A stretch of DNA of 39,317 bases. Origin: an uncultured Lachnospiraceae bacterium. Its GTDB lineage: Bacteria; Bacillota; Clostridia; Lachnospirales; Lachnospiraceae. Of this stretch, positions 26,690 to 33,915 are shown piece by piece (the stretch's first letter is position 1; every line of letters begins with the position of its first letter). Location of the stretch: the NCBI GenBank assembly GCA_949740725.1, contig CATJIO010000178.1, positions 1 through 39,317 of the forward strand, written 5' to 3'. The notes beneath the pieces were generated by a model. That model was not told the origin of the DNA and searched no databases. It was given only the letters and a program-made list of their open reading frames with translations. The position numbers and the translations under genes were made by a program.

Positions 26690-27469
26690 ATGCCTGTTTA
26701 TAAAGTGGAAATATGCGGAGTTAACACCTCAAAGCTTCCTCTTCTCACCAATGAGGAAAAGGAAGCCCTGTTTCAGCGGATTTTAGAAGGGGACAAAGAA
26801 GCCAGAGAACAGTACATTAAAGGAAACCTGCGGCTGGTGCTGAGCGTGATCCAACGTTTTGCCGCCAATAATACGGAAAACGTGGATGATCTGTTCCAGA
26901 TCGGCTGCATTGGCCTGATGAAGGCAGTGGACAATTTTGATATCACCCAGGGGGTGCGGTTCTCTACCTACGCAGTTCCTATGATCTGCGGGGAAATCAA
27001 GCGGTTCCTCCGGGACAATAACAGCATCCGGGTCTCCCGCTCTATCCGGGACACTGCCTATAAAGCCATCTACGCCAGAGAAGCCCTGATGAAAAAAAAT
27101 ATGAAAGAGCCCACCATCATGGAGATCGCTGACGAAGTGGGCGCTACCAAGGAGGAGGTCACCTATGCCCTGGACGCCATCCAAAGCCCGGTCAGCCTCT
27201 ATGAACCAGTGTACACCGACAGCGGTGATCCTCTCTTTGTCATGGATCAAATCAGTGACAAGAAAAACCTGGAGGAAAACTGGGTAGAGGACATCTCCTT
27301 GAATGAGGCCATGAAAAAACTCCCCCAGAGGGAGAGGCACATTATCGATATGCGTTTTTTTGAAGGGAAGACGCAGACTGAGGTAGCTGAAGAGATCCAC
27401 ATCTCCCAGGCCCAGGTATCCAGGCTGGAGAAAAACGCGCTGAAGATTATGCGGAACTATCTCAGCTGA
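26690..27469 (+). CDS. sigG: RNA polymerase sporulation sigma factor SigG
   Basis: Late forespore-specific sigma factor. The start MPVYKVEICGVNTSKLPLL carries the KVEICGVNTSKLP signature of SigG. The ATG at 26690 has GGAGG eight bases upstream; the frame is open further to 26657. 259 residues with region 2 'DDLFQIGCIGLMKAVDNFD' (core binding and -10 recognition), region 3, and region 4 'MRFFEGKTQTEVAEEIHISQAQVSRLEKNAL' with its helix-turn-helix. It stands apart from spoIIGA/sigE, which precede it in many Firmicutes. It shows the organism can form spores. Confidence 0.95.
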   Translation: MPVYKVEICGVNTSKLPLLTNEEKEALFQRILEGDKEAREQYIKGNLRLVLSVIQRFAANNTENVDDLFQIGCIGLMKAVDNFDITQGVRFSTYAVPMICGEIKRFLRDNNSIRVSRSIRDTAYKAIYAREALMKKNMKEPTIMEIADEVGATKEEVTYALDAIQSPVSLYEPVYTDSGDPLFVMDQISDKKNLEENWVEDISLNEAMKKLPQRERHIIDMRFFEGKTQTEVAEEIHISQAQVSRLEKNALKIMRNYLS

Positions 27470-27490
27470 CCGCGCCGCGCCATTAGATTA

Positions 27491-27520
27491 ACCGGCAGAC
27501 AGGGTTCTCCCTCTGCCGGT
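27491..27520. terminator. Bidirectional terminator between sigG and aroK
   Basis: ACCGGCA pairs with TGCCGGT, with an inner AGGG/CCCT pair, in the gap between the convergent ends of sigG and aroK. T-rich but interrupted stretches follow on both strands. Confidence 0.6.
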
Positions 27521-27553
27521 ATTCATTCTCACCAGGCTTTTTAAAACGCCTTT

Positions 27554-28081
27554 CTACCCTTCCCAATTTGCTGCCTCTGCTTCCACCCTCTCCACCAACT
27601 CCCTGCAGATTTCTGCCACTGGCTTTCCGTCGGTGGAGATCACCACGTCTGCCGCTTCCTCATAGATCTTCCGGCGTTTTTCCATCAGCCCTTCAATATA
27701 TTCTACATTCATGTTTCCATTGAGAATGGGACGATCCATGGAGTCCTTCACCCGATCCAAAATCGTCTCAGGGGAAGCCGTCAGAAGGACAATGGTGCTG
27801 CTCTTCCTTAAATTCTCCACATTTTCCTTTCGGATTACCGCACCGCCTCCGCAGGAAATCACTCCATTCTGGCAATCTTTTAGCTGGAGAATCGCCCGGC
27901 TCTCACAATCGCGGAAATAAGGCTCTCCATATTGTGCGAAAATTTCCGTGATGGGTATTCCCTCTGCTTCCACGATGCGCTCATCCACATCGATCTCTTC
28001 CATCCCAAAGACGTCCTTCAAATAGTTGGATACTGTGCTCTTTCCCGTTCCCATAAAGCCAATCAGTGCAATATTCTTCAT
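27554..28081 (-). CDS. aroK: Shikimate kinase
   Basis: ATP-dependent phosphorylation of shikimate in aromatic amino-acid synthesis. 175 residues: Walker A GFMGTGKSTVSNY, 'EEIDVDERIVE' (magnesium and shikimate aspartates), 'YFRDCESRAI' (shikimate-binding Arg), SCGGGAVIRK, and the lid 'RPILNG'. The ATG at 28081 overlaps the stop of the GntR gene as TGATG, so translation is coupled. A TTG one codon earlier is also possible. No separate promoter. Confidence 0.94.
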   Translation of the reverse strand: MKNIALIGFMGTGKSTVSNYLKDVFGMEEIDVDERIVEAEGIPITEIFAQYGEPYFRDCESRAILQLKDCQNGVISCGGGAVIRKENVENLRKSSTIVLLTASPETILDRVKDSMDRPILNGNMNVEYIEGLMEKRRKIYEEAADVVISTDGKPVAEICRELVERVEAEAANWEG

Positions 28082-28788
28082 CAAATGTCAAATTTCCCTT
28101 CCTCTGCTTCTTCCTCAAAATACTCCCGGTATTCCACATCGATCTGGCGCCGCATCCGCTTCATGCTGTAATACAGGTGATCCTTCAGGGCCTCCTCTAG
28201 CCCCGCCACATCCTTTTCTTCAATAAGCTCGAACATCTGCCGGTGCTCCTTGATAATCCTGGTAAAATCCGTCTCTGTCACAAAATCCAACATGCGGAAC
28301 CGGGTATAGTGGAGCTGCTGGGCCTGAAGAATCTCCCACAGCTTCTGCTTCTTCATCGCCTCAAACCAGATACTATGCATCTGTGCATCCAGGTGGTAGA
28401 ATTGCTCCGGCTTAAAATCCGGCTCCCGGATCACCGCCTGCTGCTTCCGGATCAAATAGCGGATGTCCTCCATCACCATCGGGGTCGCCCCCTTCATAAA
28501 ATCCCGGATCACCATGGTCTCCACTGCCACACGCATGTAGATCATCTGTTTAATATTGCTGAGATTTAACAAGGTGACGTAAATCCCTTTATAGGGGACA
28601 GTCAGTACAAATCCCTGCTCCTGCAGCATACGCAAGGCATCCCGCACTGGCGTCCTGGACACGCCAAACCGTTCACACAGCTCCGTCTCCTTTAACAGCT
28701 GCCCTGGCTTCAGCTCCAAATCAAGGATATCCCGCTTCAGACTTTCATATACCAGCTCTTCCCTGTTCCTGTAACGCCCCTCTGCCAT
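28081..28788 (-). CDS. GntR-family transcriptional regulator, FCD (FadR) subfamily
   Basis: A 235-residue regulator. N-terminal winged helix: 'LKPGQLLKETELCERFGVSRTPVRDALRMLQEQGFV' with the GntR 'VSRTPVRDALR' recognition helix and the wing 'VPYKGIYVT'. C-terminal all-helical FCD domain with candidate metal/effector residues around 'HLDAQMHSIWFEA', 'KEHRQMFELIEEKD' and 'LKDHLYYSM'. The effector is unknown. Its leader carries a TTGTATACAA palindrome typical of GntR operators, so autoregulation is likely. It is cotranscribed with aroK, which would then be under the same control. Confidence 0.9.
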   Translation of the reverse strand: MAEGRYRNREELVYESLKRDILDLELKPGQLLKETELCERFGVSRTPVRDALRMLQEQGFVLTVPYKGIYVTLLNLSNIKQMIYMRVAVETMVIRDFMKGATPMVMEDIRYLIRKQQAVIREPDFKPEQFYHLDAQMHSIWFEAMKKQKLWEILQAQQLHYTRFRMLDFVTETDFTRIIKEHRQMFELIEEKDVAGLEEALKDHLYYSMKRMRRQIDVEYREYFEEEAEEGKFDI

Positions 28789-28876
28789 GCCACGCGCTCC
28801 CCTTCTGCCTGTATTTTCTACCTTTTGATTCCTCCTGTCTCTCTACTTTGAATATAAATACAGGAGTTTGATCTTT

Positions 28877-28928
28877 TTGTATACAATTTCACTCCGTTTA
28901 TCATATTACACTTTCTTTGGATTTTCAA
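28877..28928 (-). promoter_or_regulatory. gntR-aroK promoter and operator palindrome
   Basis: Minus-strand -35 TTGAAA (28923-28928), 17-base spacer, -10 TATGAT (28900-28905). The perfect palindrome TTGTATACAA (28877-28886) lies just after the predicted start, where a bound repressor would block transcription. It fits the TNGTNNNACNA-like pattern of FCD-type GntR operators. Confidence 0.75.
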
Positions 28929-28983
28929 GAGGTTTTTCTTACTGCTTATCTTCGCCGTCATAAGATTGGCGAAAGCATCCTTC

Positions 28984-29775
28984 TCACCTGTCCCCTCCAA
29001 TACACACGGAGACAAAGTACACCTGCCTAACTCCCGCCCGCTTCAATACCCGGGCGCAGGCCTCCATGGTGCTTCCTGTGGTGTAGATATCGTCCACCAA
29101 AAGCACGGATCTCATCCATGGCTCCAGCGCCTCCTGCCGGACAGCAAAGGCCTGTTCCAGATTCTTTAGCCTCTCCTGGGCCGTCAGCTCCTTCTGAGGG
29201 AGGGTTTTCCGGATACGGATGAGCACATCTACGGAAATGGGGATCCCGGTCTGTCTGGAAATCCGCCTGGCCAGCTCTTCCGCCTGATTGTAGCCTCTGG
29301 CCCGCTTCCTGGAAGGGTGGACTGGGATTGGCATCAGCACATCTGCGTTCATCCTGGCGATCCGTTCCCCAAAACGGAGGAGGATTTCCTGGCTGTAGAA
29401 GTCCAGATATTCCCTCTTATTCTCATATTTAATCTGAGCCATAGAAGCGGACGACACTTCTGTATAATTTAACAGAGCTATTCCCTGGTCAAAGGTCCTT
29501 TGGCGTCTGCTGCATCCCAGACAATACTCGCCCTCCTGACAGGTCAGCTCCTTCCCGCATTTTAAGCAGGTAGCGCCGGAGACATAGCTGAGCCGTTTTG
29601 CGCATTCCGGACAGATCAGTCTCCCTCTGGGCCTTACGATATCCCCACAGACTGGACAGCGCCTGGGAAAAATCAGGCCCACCGCCCCCTCTCTTGCCAC
29701 ATCGGCCATGGATACGCGTCTGGCCGCTCCCACCGGCGGCACTCCTGTTATCCTTCTTTCTGAATCATATCCCAT
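28984..29775 (-). CDS. comF: ComF-family protein (amidophosphoribosyltransferase-like)
   Basis: Competence-related protein with an N-terminal zinc-finger region (CPVCGD, CPEC, CLKCG, CLGC cysteine pairs) and a PRTase-fold domain with the PRPP-type loop 'VLLVDDIYTTGSTMEAC'. ComF supports DNA uptake in transformable bacteria and works with a helicase. No comFA is present, but recD2 lies directly upstream. The frame begins at a TTG (29805) overlapping the recD2 stop; the ATG at 29775 with AGAGG seven bases upstream looks better, giving 263 residues. Confidence 0.88.
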   Translation of the reverse strand: MGYDSERRITGVPPVGAARRVSMADVAREGAVGLIFPRRCPVCGDIVRPRGRLICPECAKRLSYVSGATCLKCGKELTCQEGEYCLGCSRRQRTFDQGIALLNYTEVSSASMAQIKYENKREYLDFYSQEILLRFGERIARMNADVLMPIPVHPSRKRARGYNQAEELARRISRQTGIPISVDVLIRIRKTLPQKELTAQERLKNLEQAFAVRQEALEPWMRSVLLVDDIYTTGSTMEACARVLKRAGVRQVYFVSVCIGGDR

Positions 29776-29801
29776 CTTCCGCCTCTTTTCATATCCCCTG
29801 G

Positions 29802-32051
29802 TCAAAGGGCCAGCGATTCTGCCCCCAATTCCTCAATCCGGCTTTTAAGCCCCGAATACCTCCGCTGTTCCACACAGTTATCCGCCATCTGCTGAAAGGC
29901 CTGGGCTACTCCCACCAGGCATACGCACTGCTTCGCCCTGGTAACTGCAGTATAGATTAAGTTTCTGGTCATCAGAAGCCTTGGACCGGAATGAACGGGA
30001 ATCACCACCGCCGGATACTCGCTTCCCTGAGACTTGTGAATGGTGATGGCGTAGGCCAGCTCCAGCTCTTCCAACTGCTTAAAGCTATATTCTACCAGTC
30101 TCCCCTCATCAAATTCCACGGTTACCAGCTCAGCGAATTCATTAATCTCCCGGATAACCCCCATGTCTCCGTTAAAAACACCGGTTCCCTTGTCTACCGG
30201 GATCTGGTAGCGATTTCGTATCTCCCAGGGGATCTGGTAATTATTCTTGATCTGCATCACCTTATCCCCCTCCCGGTAGATAGTCTGCCCTGCTTCCCTC
30301 TCCTTCTTCTCTGGCGAGGGCGGATTGAGAAAATTCTGAAAGATTCCATTCAGCCGCTCCACCCCCAGGGCGCCCTTCCGCATAGGCGTCATCACCTGGA
30401 TGTCGAATGGCTTGGCCTGGACATAGTCTGGAAGTTTCTGCTGCACCAGAGTAAGCATGGCGTTGATAATGGCGTCCGGGTTCTCCCGCTTAATAAAGAG
30501 GAAATCCCGGCTCCGCTTCCCTAGATCAATCTTCTCCCCATCATGGATCCGGTGGGCATTCATCACAATATCACTCTCCGCTGCCTGGCGGAAGATCTTC
30601 GTCAGCTTTACCACCGGGAAGGCCCGGCTCTCGATCATGTCACGGAGCACATTACCCGGTCCAACGCTGGGCAGCTGGTTCACATCCCCTACCAGGATCA
30701 ACCGCGTCCCCACCGTAATCGCCCGAAGGAGCGCGTGGATCAGATGGATATCTACCATAGACATCTCGTCGATAATCACCACGTCCCCCTCCAAAGGATT
30801 CTCTTCGTTCCGCTCAAAATGCATGCCACCGGAACTGTTCTCCTTCTCTCCCGCCACCCCTCCAGCCAGTTCTAATAGCCGGTGGATGGTCTTAGCTTCA
30901 CAACCGGTAGCCTCGGTCATCCGTTTCGCCGCACGGCCGGTAGGCGCGGCCAAAAGGATGGAGAGACCTTCCCGCTCAAAGAAGCGGATCAACGCATTGA
31001 TGGTGGTCGTTTTCCCTGTGCCTGGGCCTCCGGTAATAATCAGGAGGCCGCAGTTTGCCGCCTGGCGCACCGCCTCTCTCTGGAGCTCATCCAGACGGAT
31101 GTTTTCCTCCTCCTGGATCTCCAGAAGCTTCCCGGCAATCTGGCTGTCCGACGCCTCGCCCCGAATGTTCAAATCGTGGAGCATCTTTGCGGTATTCAAC
31201 TCCAGGTAATAATACTGGGCGGCATAAACAATGGCCGTCCCGGCTTCTCCCTGCCTCTTGATCACGATGCGCTTATCTATCTGCATATCCATCAGATGCT
31301 TTTCCATCTCCTGGCTGTCTACCTTTAACAGCTCTGCCCCCTGGGCCAGCAGCTCTTCCCTGGGAAGATAAGTGTGCCCGTTCCCCACCGCCTGGAGAAG
31401 GGTGTAGAGGAGGCCGCACCGAATCCGAAAATCCGAGTCCGTAATAATCCCCACTTTCCCCGCAATCTCATCGGCCATCTTAAAGCCTACCCCGGGAATA
31501 TCATCGGCCAGCTGATAAGGATTTTCCCGGATCACCGAATACAGCCTAGGGCCGTACTCCTGGTAAATCTTCACCGCCATATTTAAGGAAATGCCATACT
31601 CCTGGAGAAAGATCATCGCCTGGCGCATATCCTTTTTCTCCTGGACCTGTTCTGAGATGGCCATCGCCATCTTCTCGCTGATACCCTTCACCTCCGAGAG
31701 CCGCTCTGGCTCCTCCTCCAGTACCCGGAAGGTGTCCTTCTTAAACTTCCGGACGATCCTGGATGCTAAAGCAGCTCCGATGCCCTTAATGGCGCCGGAG
31801 CCCAAATACCGTTCTATGGAAAGAGTATCCTCAGGCGTCCTGATCTCATAGCGCTCCACCTTCAGCTGTTCCCCATATACCGGGTGCTCCATCGCGACGC
31901 CCTCGGCCTCCACCATCTCCCCCTCGCCAATGTAATGAAAGGTTCCCACCAATATGGTCTCCTCCCCATCCACATTCAGGCTCAGGACAGTGTAGCCGTT
32001 ATCCTCATTCCGATATTTAATTCGTTCCACAAAACCTGTTACTGCTGTCAT
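29802..32051 (-). CDS. recD2: RecD2-type ATP-dependent DNA helicase
   Basis: Superfamily 1B 5'-3' helicase of the RecD2 class, working without RecBC. 749 residues: N-terminal OB-like 'VTGFVERIKYRNEDNGYTVLSL', tandem helix-hairpin-helix regions ('LGSGAIKGIGAALASRIVRKF', 'NPYQLADDIPGVGFKMADEI'), Walker A ITGGPGTGKTTTINAL, Walker B VVIIDEMSMVD, motif III 'LVGDVNQLPSVGPGNVL', and C-terminal 'AYAITIHKSQGSEYPAV' with 'YTAVTRAK'. The ATG has no strong ribosome binding site. It is 16 bases from mreB, probably one mRNA. Confidence 0.95.
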   Translation of the reverse strand: MTAVTGFVERIKYRNEDNGYTVLSLNVDGEETILVGTFHYIGEGEMVEAEGVAMEHPVYGEQLKVERYEIRTPEDTLSIERYLGSGAIKGIGAALASRIVRKFKKDTFRVLEEEPERLSEVKGISEKMAMAISEQVQEKKDMRQAMIFLQEYGISLNMAVKIYQEYGPRLYSVIRENPYQLADDIPGVGFKMADEIAGKVGIITDSDFRIRCGLLYTLLQAVGNGHTYLPREELLAQGAELLKVDSQEMEKHLMDMQIDKRIVIKRQGEAGTAIVYAAQYYYLELNTAKMLHDLNIRGEASDSQIAGKLLEIQEEENIRLDELQREAVRQAANCGLLIITGGPGTGKTTTINALIRFFEREGLSILLAAPTGRAAKRMTEATGCEAKTIHRLLELAGGVAGEKENSSGGMHFERNEENPLEGDVVIIDEMSMVDIHLIHALLRAITVGTRLILVGDVNQLPSVGPGNVLRDMIESRAFPVVKLTKIFRQAAESDIVMNAHRIHDGEKIDLGKRSRDFLFIKRENPDAIINAMLTLVQQKLPDYVQAKPFDIQVMTPMRKGALGVERLNGIFQNFLNPPSPEKKEREAGQTIYREGDKVMQIKNNYQIPWEIRNRYQIPVDKGTGVFNGDMGVIREINEFAELVTVEFDEGRLVEYSFKQLEELELAYAITIHKSQGSEYPAVVIPVHSGPRLLMTRNLIYTAVTRAKQCVCLVGVAQAFQQMADNCVEQRRYSGLKSRIEELGAESLAL

Positions 32052-32067
32052 ATATTATCTGGAAGGT

Positions 32068-33078
32068 TTACTGGAAATCTTCCTTCCCCTCTCCATGGGT
32101 AAATTCAATAAATTTCCCGGTGCCGATAGCCACTGCAGTCAGCGGATCCTCAGCAATTACCGTGGTGATGCCTGTCTTCTCCTCGATCAAGGTATCCAGG
32201 CCGCTAAGCAGGGATCCGCCGCCAGTTAGCACAATCCCCCGGTCAAAGATGTCCGCTGCCAGCTCTGGCGGGGTCCGCTCCAGCACATTGTGAACCGCGT
32301 CCACGATCTGCATGGCCGGCTCCCGTAAGGCCTCCAGCGTCTCATCTGAGGTCACCACAATAGTCTTGGGAAGCCCGGTCACTAAGTTTCTTCCACGCAC
32401 CTCCATGCTCAGCACCTCCGGCCGGCGGGAGGCTGCTCCAATATTAATCTTAATCTCTTCCGCCGTCCTCTCGCCGATGAGCAGATTATGCTTCTTCCTC
32501 ATATACCGCACCAACGCCTCATCGAAATCATCGCCAGCTGTTTTGATGGAGGTACTTACCACTGTGCCCCCTAAGGAAATCACTGCAATATCCGCGGTGC
32601 CGCCTCCAATGTCGACGATCATATTTCCGCAGGCCTTGGAAATATCGATCCCCGCGCCAATAGCTGCAGCCACCGGCTCTTCGATGATGGTCACCTCCCT
32701 GGCGCCGGCCTGGTAGGTAGCGTCCTCCACCGCCTTCTTCTCCACCTCTGTGGCTCCGCTGGGAATACAAACGCTGATCCTAGGCTTCCTCAATGTCTTC
32801 CGCCCCACAGCCTTATCGATAAAATACTTCATCATCTTTTCCGTTACATTATAATTCGAGATCACCCCCTGGCGCAGAGGGCGGACCGCCACAATATTTC
32901 CAGGTGTACGCCCGATCATCAGGCGAGCAGCCTCTCCAATGGCCATGATCTTATTGGTATCCCGGTCAATAGCTACCACAGAGGGCTCCTTCAGCACAAC
33001 GCCCTTTCCCTTAATATAAACCAGAATGCTGGCAGTGCCCAAATCAATCCCAATGTCATTTGACATCATTGTAAACAT
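32068..33078 (-). CDS. mreB: Rod shape-determining protein MreB/Mbl
   Basis: Bacterial actin that organises lateral cell-wall synthesis. 336 residues with actin phosphate loops: phosphate-1 IGIDLGTASILVYIKGKG, phosphate-2 'NMIVDIGGGTADIAVISLGG', and adenosine motif 'GIVLTGGGSLLSGLD'. Also the conserved 'VVAIDRDTNKIMAIGEAA' and 'RKPRISVCIPSGATEVE'. Whether it is the MreB or Mbl paralogue cannot be said; mreC/mreD are not adjacent, which is more like Mbl. ATG with AGGAGG eleven bases upstream. Confidence 0.9.
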   Translation of the reverse strand: MFTMMSNDIGIDLGTASILVYIKGKGVVLKEPSVVAIDRDTNKIMAIGEAARLMIGRTPGNIVAVRPLRQGVISNYNVTEKMMKYFIDKAVGRKTLRKPRISVCIPSGATEVEKKAVEDATYQAGAREVTIIEEPVAAAIGAGIDISKACGNMIVDIGGGTADIAVISLGGTVVSTSIKTAGDDFDEALVRYMRKKHNLLIGERTAEEIKINIGAASRRPEVLSMEVRGRNLVTGLPKTIVVTSDETLEALREPAMQIVDAVHNVLERTPPELAADIFDRGIVLTGGGSLLSGLDTLIEEKTGITTVIAEDPLTAVAIGTGKFIEFTHGEGKEDFQ

Positions 33079-33268
33079 AATTCTTTCTTCCTCCTGTCTG
33101 GCTTTCCTATCTGTTCAATGCTCCTTTTTCTACCCTTTATTTTCGCAGGCAGTAGGCCGGGCGCCCCAAGGGCTCAAGCCTTTGGCAAATGCCGCGAAAG
33201 TCAAATGCTCTGCATCTATTCATCCTTTGTCGATTTTTCCAGGCATTAATGCCCACTATATCTATTTT
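33079..33268 (-). other. mreB 5' leader, with a GGCATTAATGCC palindrome and a repeat
   Basis: Nearly 190 bases of untranslated leader. A 12-base perfect palindrome GGCATTAATGCC (33242-33253) lies near its 5' end. The intergenic repeat copy B follows. A small minus-strand ORF of 28 codons (33137-33223) runs through the repeat, starting MNRCRAFDF, but lacks a properly spaced ribosome binding site. Confidence 0.45.
33140..33197 (-). repeat. Intergenic repeat element, copy B (upstream of mreB)
   Basis: Gapless match to 13463-13520. Shared blocks TTTGGCA.ATGCCGCGA and GCGCCC, same reading frame and same final lysine-stop on the minus strand. Same orientation and same leader location as the argS copy. 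Confidence 0.6.
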
Positions 33269-33296
33269 ATTATATACCAACTTGAACGGTTTTCAA
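33269..33296 (-). promoter_or_regulatory. mreB-recD2-comF promoter
   Basis: Minus-strand -35 TTGAAA (33291-33296), 16-base spacer, consensus -10 TATAAT (33269-33274). Predicted start near 33262, about 185 bases before the mreB ATG. Confidence 0.75.
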
Positions 33297-33384
33297 AGGC
33301 TTTTTTCAAGTTTATTTGACTTTTGTTTCCTTTTTCTTCCTCCAGCTGCGCCCATTAAGACATCCCTTCAGAGATAAATCCATC

Positions 33385-33460
33385 TGGTAATATTTTCTTT
33401 AGAAATTTTATAATTTTTACATTTCCAGTCCACACTTTCGTCACAATTAATCGTTATACT
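33385..33460 (+). promoter_or_regulatory. Promoter region of small RNA 1
   Basis: TATACT (33455-33460), 17-base spacer, ACACTT (33432-33437) as a poor -35. An AT-rich box, TGGTAATA to TTTTA (33385-33419), has half-site-like CTTTAGAAAT and TTTATAATTT repeated ten bases apart. The same box, -35 and -10 occur before small RNA 2 at identical distances from the predicted start (box starts at -82). This points to an activator-dependent promoter. Confidence 0.65.
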
Positions 33461-33466
33461 GTACTC

Positions 33467-33628
33467 AGTTGTTCGAAAGAACAACGAGCCTTTGTTTCAA
33501 GTAACCCTTGAAAACATAAAGCTTTTTCATACTCATACCGGATAGCGAAAGCTATCCGGCCCCCCCCTTTACATTTTCTCGATTTTACCTACCATTCCTG
33601 AAAAACCGCCGGTGTTCCGGCGGTTTTT
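33467..33628 (+). ncRNA. Predicted small RNA 1 of a tandem pair
   Basis: About 162 nt. 5' hairpin GTTGTTC-GAAA-GAACAAC (33468-33485), a short extra hairpin (TTTCAAG/CTTGAAA), then a 29-base block identical in the second copy (33518-33546). It leads into hairpin CCGGATAGC-GAAA-GCTATCCGG (33538-33559), a run of eight C (33560-33567), an unpaired region with TTTTACCTACCATTCC, and a terminator stem AAAAACCGCCGG/CCGGCGGTTTTT. No ORF fits. The exposed C run could pair with Shine-Dalgarno sequences, as in C-rich small RNAs of Firmicutes. I do not recognise a named RNA family. Confidence 0.7.
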
Positions 33629-33630
33629 AA
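33603..33630 (+). terminator. Terminator of small RNA 1
   Basis: Perfect 12-bp stem AAAACCGCCGG.../...CCGGCGGTTTT with a TGTT loop and T tract at its 3' side. It is symmetric and could also act on minus-strand transcription. Confidence 0.85.
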
Positions 33631-33693
33631 TGTCTGTTTCTCTATAGGAATGACTTTATTTACATTAGGGCAGTTTATCATTTTTACGTATTT

Positions 33694-33769
33694 TGGTAAT
33701 AATTTCTTTAGACATTTTATAAATTTTAAATTGTGCTGTCACACTTCGTACATATTTTCCCTTTATACT
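33694..33769 (+). promoter_or_regulatory. Promoter region of small RNA 2
   Basis: TATACT (33764-33769), 17-base spacer, ACACTT (33741-33746), and the AT-rich box TGGTAATA with TTTCTTTAGACATTTTATAA from 33694, at -82 exactly as in copy 1. Sequence between these elements differs freely, so the kept elements are likely functional. Confidence 0.65.
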
Positions 33770-33775
33770 AAAAAC

Positions 33776-33915
33776 AGTTACTCGAAAGGGTAACCGCTTA
33801 GTAAAGCTTTTTCATACTCATACCGGATAGCAGCAGCTATCCGGCCCCCTAAACATTTTCTTATTTATACCTACCATTCCCAAATACACCGGCACATGCC
33901 GGTGTATTTATTTTC
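33776..33915 (+). ncRNA. Predicted small RNA 2 of a tandem pair
   Basis: About 140 nt. 5' hairpin GTTACTC-GAAA-GGGTAAC (33777-33794): the stem differs from copy 1 at two pairs, both compensated. The identical 29-base block follows at 33803-33831, then hairpin CCGGATAGC-AGCA-GCTATCCGG (33823-33844), five C (33845-33849), ACATTTTCT and TACCTACCATTCC as in copy 1, and terminator AAATACACCGGC/GCCGGTGTATTT with a T-rich tail. It lacks the extra small hairpin of copy 1. Its terminator overlaps the stop codon of the convergent gene at 33908. Confidence 0.7.
33882..33915. terminator. Terminator of small RNA 2, shared with the convergent membrane-protein gene
   Basis: 12-bp stem AAATACACCGGC/GCCGGTGTATTT, loop ACAT, then ATTTTCTTC on the plus strand. 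The stem includes bases of the stop codon of the minus-strand gene. Confidence 0.8.

Noticed and set aside
28818-29015. 65-codon minus-strand frame between comF and the GntR gene
   Set aside because: It overlaps the promoter and operator of the GntR gene, starts inside the comF end, and its translation is not protein-like.
33385-33910. CRISPR or simple tandem repeat
   Set aside because: Only two copies, each about 300 bases apart, with diverged stems and no spacer pattern.
33401-33915. Riboswitch (for example c-di-GMP, SAM or cobalamin type) in the mreB-PF06541 gap
   Set aside because: No known aptamer core was recognised. The elements have terminators but no downstream gene on the same strand, so free-standing small RNAs fit better.
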